A DNA stretch of 64,000 nucleotides, taken from positions 62,001-126,000 of the forward strand of contig JAFTUD010000010.1 of assembly GCA_017466455.1 (NCBI GenBank). Reading direction: 5' to 3'. Origin of the DNA: Clostridia bacterium. Lineage in GTDB: Bacteria > Bacillota_A > Clostridia > Oscillospirales > CAG-272. The notes beneath the pieces were generated by a model. That model saw only the letters and a program-made list of their open reading frames with translations, had not been told where the DNA came from and searched no databases. Positions 50,115 through 56,937 of this stretch are shown piece by piece (position 1 is the stretch's first letter; each line of letters starts with the position of its first letter). Both the position numbers and the translations under genes were made by a program.

Positions 50115-50558
50115 TTATTTCATAGGAATACTTGCTTTGTCGATGAGTGAAAATTCAAACATATCTCCACCGCCATCGGTAGGAGTAATGAAGCGAACGG
50201 AATTTTGCGCTTCAAGCGTAAATGAAAACTGTTCAAGCTCCCATCTCTTGGTTTCATCGGAGTTTATTTTGTCCAATGGTTGAGAAAACGAAATAGTTAT
50301 TCCATCTTTTGTTATTTTAGTAATAGTGAAATCGACCCTGTAAGAGGGATTTGACTTTCCATTTGGCAAAGCATGTGTCCCGCCTTTTTCAATGTCCTCA
50401 AAGTATAAATCGTATTTTTCGTCTGCATTAAAACCGCTTATGTGCGTCACACTTACCTTGATTGCCTTGCCATCATAATATTTTTCATTTGAGCTACAAG
50501 AGGTAAGCATTAAAATAACGGTAAAAAGAGCTAAAGCAATGGCTAATATTCTTTTCAT
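50115..50558 (-). CDS. Hypothetical lipoprotein in an ECF sigma operon
   Basis: 147 residues with a signal peptide and lipobox LMLTSC (about residue 20). The mature part is a small beta-rich domain (IKVSVTHISGF; YRVDFTITKITKDGITISF) ending MFEFSLIDKASIPMK. No family is recognised. The start overlaps the stop of the anti-sigma gene, so it is the third cistron of the operon and may be an extracellular part of the same sensing system or a target. Confidence 0.72.
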   Translation of the reverse strand: MKRILAIALALFTVILMLTSCSSNEKYYDGKAIKVSVTHISGFNADEKYDLYFEDIEKGGTHALPNGKSNPSYRVDFTITKITKDGITISFSQPLDKINSDETKRWELEQFSFTLEAQNSVRFITPTDGGGDMFEFSLIDKASIPMK

Positions 50559-51145
50559 TTTGTTTTCCCCTCTCTCAAGCTGTTCTCATAATCATTTCTG
50601 CACGCCAAATTGAAAACATAATCACCGCTGTTTTCTAAATCCCAATCTATAAGCTGCTCTTTTGTTGCGAAAATGTAGAGCGTTCCGCTTCTATAATCTC
50701 TATTTAGTGTTTTGTCAAGAATGGCTTGATTTACGCTATCTCCATTCTTGGCGGTCACTGTTATGGCTATAAATTTATCCTTGGGGCAAGAAAGTAGCGC
50801 TTCATACAGGGCATCATCTACGAAAAATCCGTTCCATTCTTGATACGGCTGTGGCGAAGTGCTTCCCGATGAGCCTATTTGCTCGTTCCAAATAATTTTG
50901 TCAATATCAGTCGGTAAGACCTTGTCAACAATTATGCCACCGTCACCACCGTCAGGCGGATCGGTTGGGGCGGAAGATAAAAGAATACCTATGCTAATCG
51001 TTACAAAAAGGCATAAGCACGCTGCAAGAGCTCCCATTTTCCTTAATGGATTTTTTGCTCGGTGTTTTTCTTGGCTTGGGTCTGCGTTTAATATGAATCG
51101 TGAGTCCAATCCGTTCATTGCATCAAATAAAATTTTGCTTGTCAT
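50555..51145 (-). CDS. Putative membrane anti-sigma factor
   Basis: 196 residues: a short cytosolic N-terminus with FDAMNGLDSRFILNA, an arrangement usual for clostridial ECF anti-sigma factors, one transmembrane helix (about residues 37-58, GALAACLCLFVTISIGILL) and an outer domain with a Pro/Gly/Asp linker. The outer part has no RsgI-like DINPS motif, so it belongs to a different type from 23318-24811. Identification rests on position: it is coupled to the sigma gene by a four-base overlap. Confidence 0.72.
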   Translation of the reverse strand: MTSKILFDAMNGLDSRFILNADPSQEKHRAKNPLRKMGALAACLCLFVTISIGILLSSAPTDPPDGGDGGIIVDKVLPTDIDKIIWNEQIGSSGSTSPQPYQEWNGFFVDDALYEALLSCPKDKFIAITVTAKNGDSVNQAILDKTLNRDYRSGTLYIFATKEQLIDWDLENSGDYVFNLACRNDYENSLREGKTK

Positions 51146-51696
51146 ATGATAAAACCTTCCTTTTCTAAAAAAGCCTTGAGTTTTTTTCGTGTGCGAAGAA
51201 GGAGAACTGTTACGTGGCTTTCTTTCATAAAATATTCCTTTGAAATTTCGGAAATAGAGCTCGCATACCAGTAGCGTTTGACAAATATACGCTGAGTCCT
51301 TTCAGGTAGAGCAGAAACAAAGCGGTTTAGGGCATCCTTTAACGCAAACGTATCAACGATATCATCCGAGCCTTCGTTGGAAATACATTCGCTGAGCTCA
51401 TCAAGACAAAGGGATACCTGCCCCTTTCGCTTTTGCGTATTTTGAGCGTTGTATCTGTTTAAAGAAAGCTGTCGGCAAATCGTTCCTACATATGCCTTCA
51501 AGGACTCCGGACGGTTAGGCGGAATTGTATTCCAAGCCTTTAGATAAGAATCATTTACAATTTCCTCAGCATCCTCGTCGCTTTGTAATATGTTATATGC
51601 AATGTAGCGACAGTACTTTCCGTATTTTTTGTCCGTTTCGGAAATGGCGGATTCGGAGCGCTCTAAATACAGCTCTATTATTTGCCTGTCATCCAT
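51142..51696 (-). CDS. ECF-type RNA polymerase sigma factor
   Basis: 184 residues with region 2 (YIAYNILQSDEDAEEIVNDSYLKAWNTIPP, then LKAYVGTICRQLSLNRYN) and region 4 (LPERTQRIFVKRYWYASSISEISKEYFMKESHVTVLLLRTRKKL) as helix-turn-helix, quoted here as family segments rather than one string. The start is ATG 51696 behind AAAGGAG; a frame extending 12 codons upstream has no ribosome site. First gene of an operon with an anti-sigma factor and a lipoprotein. Confidence 0.88.
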   Translation of the reverse strand: MDDRQIIELYLERSESAISETDKKYGKYCRYIAYNILQSDEDAEEIVNDSYLKAWNTIPPNRPESLKAYVGTICRQLSLNRYNAQNTQKRKGQVSLCLDELSECISNEGSDDIVDTFALKDALNRFVSALPERTQRIFVKRYWYASSISEISKEYFMKESHVTVLLLRTRKKLKAFLEKEGFII

Positions 51697-51737
51697 ACCC
51701 TCACTCCTTTCGCGTGTTTTGAAAGCCTTCACCCTAA

Positions 51738-51766
51738 TAGACAGGAAAAATGATATAAATACTACA
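51738..51766 (-). promoter_or_regulatory. Possible self-regulated ECF promoter
   Basis: On the minus strand TGTAGT (51766-51761), 17 bp, TGTCTA (51743-51738), 40 bp before the start. It resembles the TGTAAC/CGTCTA pair common for ECF factors in Firmicutes better than a sigma-A promoter, but both boxes have mismatches. Confidence 0.35.
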
Positions 51767-51790
51767 GCTTTTTACATTTTTTATGAAAAG

Positions 51791-51820
51791 AATTTGGCGG
51801 AGCATCTGCTCCGCCAAATT
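51791..51820 (-). terminator. Terminator of guaA
   Basis: A perfect 14-bp stem AATTTGGCGGAGCA/TGCTCCGCCAAATT with a two-base loop, about 88 bp beyond the guaA stop. The T tail is short, so confidence is moderate. Confidence 0.6.
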
Positions 51821-51907
51821 TTATAGCTGTGTTTTGATAAAATTAAATCCATATATCACCCGCGGGCGATTTCACCGAGCCTTGATCCCTTGATCGGATT
51901 AAGTGTA

Positions 51908-52909
51908 TTATTCCCACTCAATAGTGCCTGTCGGCTTTGGAGTAAGGTCGTAAAGAACACGGTTAATGCCCTCAACCTCGGTAACGATACGGTTAGTAAC
52001 CTTATGAAGAACCGCGTAAGGAATTTCCTCGATAGTCGCGCTCATAGCGTCAGTAGTATTTACCGCGCGAATGATTGCGGGCCAGCCCTCATATCTTGAC
52101 TCGTTTTTAACGCCTACGCTCTTAATGTCGGGAATAATGATGAAGTATTGCCATACCTTTCCGGCAAGACCGCAAATGTCAAACTCCTCACGGAGAATTG
52201 CATCAGCCTCACGAAGTGCATTAAGTCTATCTCTTGTGATAGCGCCAAGGCATCTAACGCCAAGACCGGGTCCCGGGAATGGCTGACGGTAAACCATAGC
52301 ATGAGGAAGACCGAGCGCCTCGCCAACAACTCTTACCTCATCCTTAAAGAGAAGCTTAAGTGGCTCAACAAGCTCAAACTTAAGGTCGTCGGGAAGTCCG
52401 CCTACATTATGGTGAGATTTAACAGCCTGCTTGCCCTCAGCCTGCTTAAAGCTTTCAAGAATGTCGGGATAAATAGTGCCTTGAGCCAAGAATTCAACGC
52501 CCTCGAGCTTTCTTGCCTCATCAGCGAAAACATTTATAAATTCAGCGCCGATAATTTTTCTCTTTCTTTCAGGCTCGCTAACACCTGCCAAAAGATTTAG
52601 GAAACGGTCAGTTGCATCAATGTAAATAAGATTTGCATCAAGCTCCTTGCCGAAAACCTCAATAACCTGCTCACTCTCGTTCTTTCTCATAAGTCCATGG
52701 TTTACATGCACACAGTAGAGCTGCTTGCCAATAGCCTTAATAAGAAGTGCCGCAACAACGCTTGAGTCAACTCCGCCTGAAAGAGCAAGAAGAACCTTCT
52801 TGTCACCAACCTGCTCGCGCACAAGCTTAATTTGCTCATCAATAAAAGCGTTTGCAAGCTCAAAATTATTAATGCGCTTCATTGTTTCCGGTCTTACATT
52901 TGAATTCAT
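51908..52909 (-). CDS. guaA: GMP synthase, stand-alone ATP-pyrophosphatase subunit
   Basis: It adenylates XMP and replaces the adenylate with ammonia to form GMP. The PP-loop VLLALSGGVDSSVVAALL, the QGTIYPDILES segment, SHHNVGGLPDDL, RQPFPGPGLGVRCLG and the C-terminal dimerisation part ending TGTIEWE are all present. The glutamine amidotransferase domain usually fused at the N-terminus is absent (333 residues against about 515), so ammonia or a separate amidotransferase subunit must serve it; none is in the window. The start is ATG 52909 behind GGGAGG. It is transcribed from its own promoter. Confidence 0.95.
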   Translation of the reverse strand: MNSNVRPETMKRINNFELANAFIDEQIKLVREQVGDKKVLLALSGGVDSSVVAALLIKAIGKQLYCVHVNHGLMRKNESEQVIEVFGKELDANLIYIDATDRFLNLLAGVSEPERKRKIIGAEFINVFADEARKLEGVEFLAQGTIYPDILESFKQAEGKQAVKSHHNVGGLPDDLKFELVEPLKLLFKDEVRVVGEALGLPHAMVYRQPFPGPGLGVRCLGAITRDRLNALREADAILREEFDICGLAGKVWQYFIIIPDIKSVGVKNESRYEGWPAIIRAVNTTDAMSATIEEIPYAVLHKVTNRIVTEVEGINRVLYDLTPKPTGTIEWE

Positions 52910-52960
52910 AATATTGTACCTCCCAACATTATATATAAGAATCAATTTTTGAATAAAAAT

Positions 52961-52989
52961 ATTTTATCACAAGGCTTTTTAAATATCAA
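52961..52989 (-). promoter_or_regulatory. Promoter of guaA
   Basis: Minus strand TTGATA (52989-52984), 17 bp, TAAAAT (52966-52961), about 50 bp before the start. Confidence 0.65.
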
Positions 52990-53035
52990 TAGAATTTTAT
53001 AAAAAAATTTGAAAAATATAAATTTTCCATTTCCC

Positions 53036-53064
53036 TTGACAAAAAGGAAAATTTAGAATATAAT
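53036..53064 (+). promoter_or_regulatory. Promoter of the FMN riboswitch-ribU-ogg operon
   Basis: TTGACA (53036-53041), 17 bp, TATAAT (53059-53064): both boxes are perfect consensus. Confidence 0.85.
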
Positions 53065-53089
53065 TCTAATATAATCTTAATACACAAAA

Positions 53090-53237
53090 ATCTTCAGGGC
53101 AGGGTGAAATTCCCGATCGGCGGTAAAGTCCGCGAGCGAAAGCAGATTTGGTTAAATTCCAAAACCGGCAGTAAAGTCTGAATGGAAGAGGATTAGCATT
53201 TTTATGTCCTTTTTTCGCCCTGAACGGGCGATTTTTT
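53090..53237 (+). promoter_or_regulatory. FMN riboswitch with terminator platform
   Basis: The aptamer (53090-53194) shows the conserved RFN pieces: ATCTTCAGGGCAGGGTGAAA, TTCCCGATCGGCGGTAAAG, CGAGCGAAAGCAGATTTGG, ACCGGCAGTAAAGTCTG and GGAAGAGGAT. The expression platform is a hairpin TCGCCC/GGGCGA followed by TTTTTT (53215-53237), which ends just before the ribosome site. High FMN should stop transcription before ribU. Confidence 0.96.
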
Positions 53238-53252
53238 ATTTTCGGAGGAAAA

Positions 53253-53927
53253 ATGAGCAGTAAGAATAAAAATAAAACAAAAAATCTCGTAATGATAGGC
53301 GTTATGTCCGCCCTCGCCTTTGCGCTCACCTGTCTTGGCAATCTTATACCGATAAAGGTCGCAGGCTTTCTTGATTACGACCCCAAGGATATAATCATCG
53401 TTATTGCAGGCTTTATCTTAGGACCGATAAGCGCGCTTGCAATCACCCTTGTCACAGCAACCCTTGAGCTTATCACAATAAGCCAAACGGGCTTTATCGG
53501 CTTCGTAATGAACATAGTATCAACATCGTTTTTTGTCGTTCCGGCAACGCTTATCTACCAAAAAAAGCGCACCCTGTTCGGCGCGATTGTCGGTCTTGCC
53601 GTCGGCGTTTTGTCAATGTGCGTAGCTATGATGCTTTGGAACTACCTTATAACACCGCTGTATATGGCAGGCACAACAAGAGAAATGGTTGCTAAAATGC
53701 TTCCAACCGTGTTTCTGCCCTTCAATCTGATAAAGGGAACAGCAAACGCCTCTCTTGCAATGCTCTCATATAAGCCCCTTGTAAACGCCCTTCGCAAATC
53801 AAATATGCTTGAAAGCATAGATACGCAGGGCAAGGGCTCGGAGCGCAAAATCCTTCTTATAATCGTGTCAGCCTGCATCTTCGCCGTGTGCGTTCTCGGC
53901 TTTTTGATTATGGGAGGCGTAATATGA
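53253..53927 (+). CDS. ribU: Riboflavin ECF transporter S component
   Basis: This integral membrane protein of 224 residues has about six hydrophobic segments. The N-terminal LVMIGVMSALAFAL, a DYDPKDIIIVIAGFILGP loop and a TLELITISQTGFIGFVMN segment fit RibU. It captures riboflavin and needs the shared ECF energising module (EcfA/EcfT), not encoded here. The FMN riboswitch directly upstream supports the substrate assignment. The stop overlaps the next start. Confidence 0.94.
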   Translation: MSSKNKNKTKNLVMIGVMSALAFALTCLGNLIPIKVAGFLDYDPKDIIIVIAGFILGPISALAITLVTATLELITISQTGFIGFVMNIVSTSFFVVPATLIYQKKRTLFGAIVGLAVGVLSMCVAMMLWNYLITPLYMAGTTREMVAKMLPTVFLPFNLIKGTANASLAMLSYKPLVNALRKSNMLESIDTQGKGSERKILLIIVSACIFAVCVLGFLIMGGVI

Positions 53928-54805
53928 AAATAACCGAATTTAAGACCCGAGAGGGAATATGCGCCGTTCATATCGAGGAGCTTAGCGAGCCGTTTAGCAT
54001 CTTTAAAAGCTTTGACTGCGGACAATGCTTCCGCTTTGACCCCGTATCCCTCTTTGGCAATAAAACAGAGGTCGGTGGCGTCGCATTTTCAAAATATGTT
54101 GTCTTTGCGCAAAACCACGAGGGCGAAATAATCATCTATAACTCAACCATTGACGATTACGAAAAAATTTGGCGCTCGTACCTTTGCCTTGATGATAGCT
54201 ATACCGAGCGAAACCGCGCTATTTTAAGTGCGTGTGGCGACGGACATATGAAAAAGGCGGTTGCCTACGGAGAGGGAATAAAAATCCTAAGGCAGGACGC
54301 GTGGGAGTGCCTCATTTCCTTCATAATCTCCCAAAATAACAACATTCCGAGAATAAAGAAAATAATATGTGCAATCTGCGAAAAATACGGCGAGAAAATC
54401 TCATTTTTAAACGGTGAATATTATACCTTCCCAACCGTAGATAGGCTAATGTGCGTCACCGAGGACGACTTCTTCGCTCTTAAAACGGGCTTTCGAGCAA
54501 AATACCTTGCAAGCGCGGTAAAATGCGTCACCGAGGGAATTGTCAGCCTTGATAATGTCAGAGCCCTGCCGTTTGACGAAGCGGTAGCGCACCTATCTCT
54601 TATAAAAGGCGTAGGCTTAAAGGTTGCGTCGTGCATTCTTCTTTTCGGCTTTGGCAAAACCGAGGCGTTTCCGATAGATGTCCATATAAGGCGCACCCTT
54701 GATACATATTTTCCAAGCGGAATTGACCTCATCTCCCTCGGCAAAAACGCGGGAATAGCCCAGCAATACCTATTTTACTATGAAAAATACAAGCAAAGCC
54801 CTTGA
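53924..54805 (+). CDS. OGG1-like DNA glycosylase/AP lyase
   Basis: 293 residues. The N-terminal OGG_N-like domain includes FSIFKSFDCGQCFRF. The helix-hairpin-helix with catalytic Lys is LSLIKGVGLKVASCILLFGF and the catalytic Asp lies in FPIDVHIRRTLD. It removes 8-oxoguanine from DNA. The start is ATG 53924, overlapping the ribU stop by four bases, so this repair gene sits under FMN riboswitch control, which is unusual; a separate promoter within ribU cannot be excluded. Confidence 0.9.
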   Translation: MKITEFKTREGICAVHIEELSEPFSIFKSFDCGQCFRFDPVSLFGNKTEVGGVAFSKYVVFAQNHEGEIIIYNSTIDDYEKIWRSYLCLDDSYTERNRAILSACGDGHMKKAVAYGEGIKILRQDAWECLISFIISQNNNIPRIKKIICAICEKYGEKISFLNGEYYTFPTVDRLMCVTEDDFFALKTGFRAKYLASAVKCVTEGIVSLDNVRALPFDEAVAHLSLIKGVGLKVASCILLFGFGKTEAFPIDVHIRRTLDTYFPSGIDLISLGKNAGIAQQYLFYYEKYKQSP

Positions 54806-54879
54806 CTATTTATAAAAAGTAGAGTAAAATGTTAATGTAAGCAATTACAAAAAATCAAAACACGAAAAGGAAAAAGACA

Positions 54880-55905
54880 ATGAAAACAGTATGCTTCGGC
54901 GAAATAATGCTAAGACTTAATCCGGCAGGATACACAAGATTTATTCAAACCGATACCTTCGGTGCAACCTATGGCGGAGGAGAGGCAAATGTTGCCGTAT
55001 CTCTTGCAAATTACGGAATTGACGCATCATATGTAACAAAGCTTCCTACTCACGAAATCGGACAAAGCGCGGTAAACTCACTTCGCAGATACGGCGTTGA
55101 TACAAGCGACATTGTAAGAGGTGGCGAAAGAGTTGGTATTTACTACCTTGAAACAGGCGCATCTCAGCGCCCCTCAAAGGTAATTTACGACCGTGCGTAC
55201 TCCGCAATCGCTCTTGCAAAGAGAAGCGATTTTGACTGGGAGAAAATCCTTAACGGTGCTACATGGTTCCACTTTACAGGAATTACACCGGCACTCGGCG
55301 GTGAGCTTCCCGAGATTTGTATGGACGCGCTTAAGGTGTGCCGTGAAAAGAACATCACAACAAGCTGTGACCTCAACTTCAGAAAGAACCTTTGGACAAG
55401 CGAGCAGGCAGGCAAGACAATGGGAGAGCTTATGAAGCTCGTTGATGTATGTATCGCAAATGAGGAGGATGCTGAAAAGGTGTTCGGCATCAAGGCGGAA
55501 AACACCGATGTTGACGCAGGCGTTGTAAACCATGACGGATACAAGAGCGTTGCAAAGCAGCTCAGCGACCGCTTCGGCTTCAAGCGTGTGGCAATCACCC
55601 TTCGTACAAGCATTTCAGCAAACGATAATAAGTGGGCAGCAATGCTCTATGATGCAAAGGAAAACGAGTATTTCTTCTCTCGCTCCTATGATATACATAT
55701 CGTTGACCGTGTTGGCGGCGGCGACTCCTTCGGAGGCGGACTTATCTACGCATCACTTATGAATAAAGCACCGCAGGATGTAATCGAATTTGCCGTTGCG
55801 GCATCGTGCCTCAAGCACACCATTATAGGCGACTATAACCTCGTTAGCGTAAAAGAGGTTGAGGGACTTATCAAGGGTGGCGGAAGCGGACGCGTACAAA
55901 GATAA
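54880..55905 (+). CDS. PfkB family sugar kinase, probably 2-dehydro-3-deoxygluconokinase
   Basis: 341 residues. The N-terminal PfkB signature GATYGGGEANVAVSLANYG and the C-terminal DRVGGGDSFGGGLIYA with the catalytic Asp are intact, and the length and the opening CFGEIMLRL fit KdgK proteins. It would phosphorylate 2-keto-3-deoxygluconate in hexuronate breakdown; other sugar specificities remain possible. No KDPG aldolase or uronate genes are next to it. Confidence 0.82.
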   Translation: MKTVCFGEIMLRLNPAGYTRFIQTDTFGATYGGGEANVAVSLANYGIDASYVTKLPTHEIGQSAVNSLRRYGVDTSDIVRGGERVGIYYLETGASQRPSKVIYDRAYSAIALAKRSDFDWEKILNGATWFHFTGITPALGGELPEICMDALKVCREKNITTSCDLNFRKNLWTSEQAGKTMGELMKLVDVCIANEEDAEKVFGIKAENTDVDAGVVNHDGYKSVAKQLSDRFGFKRVAITLRTSISANDNKWAAMLYDAKENEYFFSRSYDIHIVDRVGGGDSFGGGLIYASLMNKAPQDVIEFAVAASCLKHTIIGDYNLVSVKEVEGLIKGGGSGRVQR

Positions 55906-55925
55906 GAAATAAATAAAAGCAAAAT

Positions 55926-55957
55926 GCCCCTTGTGGAATGCCATAAGGGGCTTTCTT
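55926..55957 (+). terminator. Terminator after the sugar kinase gene
   Basis: GCCCCTTGTGG-AATG-CCATAAGGGGC with one mismatch, followed by TTTCTT. Its 3' arm also supplies the only AAGGGG near the next start. Confidence 0.7.
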
Positions 55958-55963
55958 AAAAAT

Positions 55964-56770
55964 ATGAGATATAATTTAAACGAAAAAACAGTAATTTTAA
56001 CAGGCGCATCAAGCGGAATAGGCAGAGAAATTGCCACTCGCCTTGTGAAAAATCATTCCTGCACGGTTTACGGTATTGCAAGGCGTGAGGGCGTGCTTTG
56101 CGACCTTAGGGCAGAGCTTGGAGAAAAATTCATTCCAACGCCAATGGATATCATCATAAAGCAGGGGTGGTATGACCTCGCATCAAGCCTGCAGGAAAAG
56201 AACATAGCAGTTGATATTCTTATAAATTGCGCAGGCGTATTGCCAAAATTTGCCTCGGTTGAAAAATCAAGCGCGCAGGACACTGAAAATGCAATAACGG
56301 TAAACTTTCTTTCTCAGGTCTGGGCGTGCGAGGCGCTTTTGCCAATTATTAAAAAATCCCCACAGGGCGCGATAATTTCCTTCTCAAGCTCAAGCGCGCT
56401 TTGCCCCTTCGCGGGAGTTAGCGCCTATTGTGCGTCAAAGAGCGCGTCAAGAGCATACTTTGAATGTATGGCGAGAGAAAATAAGGAAATCTATGTCGCC
56501 TCGGTTATGAACGGCTTTGTAAAAACCGATATAATGAAAAATCAAAGCCCAACCGAGAGGGAGGCAAAAATCTTTAATAAGGTGTGCGCCGACCTTGATA
56601 AAACCGTTACCAAAATCCTTCGCAAAATAGGGCGCAAAAAATCAAGAATTGTCGTCGGCGCCGACGCACATCTGATGAGCGCGCTTTACCGTCTTTTCCC
56701 TAATTTAGGACCGAAAATCATATCAAAATTCCTCAAAAAAACGAAATTTGAACTTTTTAAAGATATCTAA
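55964..56770 (+). CDS. Short-chain dehydrogenase/reductase
   Basis: 268 residues with a classical SDR layout: TVILTGASSGIGREIA at the N-terminus for cofactor binding, ILINCAG near residue 85, and the catalytic YCASKSA near residue 155 with a serine at ISFSSSSAL. The C-terminal 60 residues (KTVTKILRKIGRKKSRIVVG) fit the group acting on lipid-like or keto substrates, but the substrate is unknown. The start is ATG 55964; an upstream in-frame extension crosses the terminator. Confidence 0.88.
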   Translation: MRYNLNEKTVILTGASSGIGREIATRLVKNHSCTVYGIARREGVLCDLRAELGEKFIPTPMDIIIKQGWYDLASSLQEKNIAVDILINCAGVLPKFASVEKSSAQDTENAITVNFLSQVWACEALLPIIKKSPQGAIISFSSSSALCPFAGVSAYCASKSASRAYFECMARENKEIYVASVMNGFVKTDIMKNQSPTEREAKIFNKVCADLDKTVTKILRKIGRKKSRIVVGADAHLMSALYRLFPNLGPKIISKFLKKTKFELFKDI

Positions 56771-56808
56771 AAAATCACTCCCTCATCAAAAAAAGGGAGT
56801 GATTTTTT
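56771..56808 (+). terminator. Terminator after the SDR gene
   Basis: ATCACTCCC/GGGAGTGAT stem with a 12-base loop, followed by six T. The T run is shared with the TTTTGTGCA palindrome next to it. Confidence 0.8.
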
Positions 56809-56886
56809 GTGCAAAATGCACAAAAATCGGGGGGGGGGTATTTGTGTATTGTGCGAATTGACTAAATTTGTCGCATGTGATATAAT
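56805..56886 (+). promoter_or_regulatory. Promoter with G10 tract and TTGTGCA palindrome (third BspA-like gene)
   Basis: TTTTGTGCA-AAA-TGCACAAAA (56805-56825) is a perfect palindrome. A run of ten G follows at 56829-56838, then TTGACT (56858-56863), 17 bp, TATAAT (56881-56886). The G run ends exactly 19 bp before the -35 box, the same distance as at 22810-22819. Confidence 0.7.
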
Positions 56887-56937
56887 AATCATATAATATT
56901 TTATGCTCACGGGTGCGTACCCGTTAAGGAGAATTTT

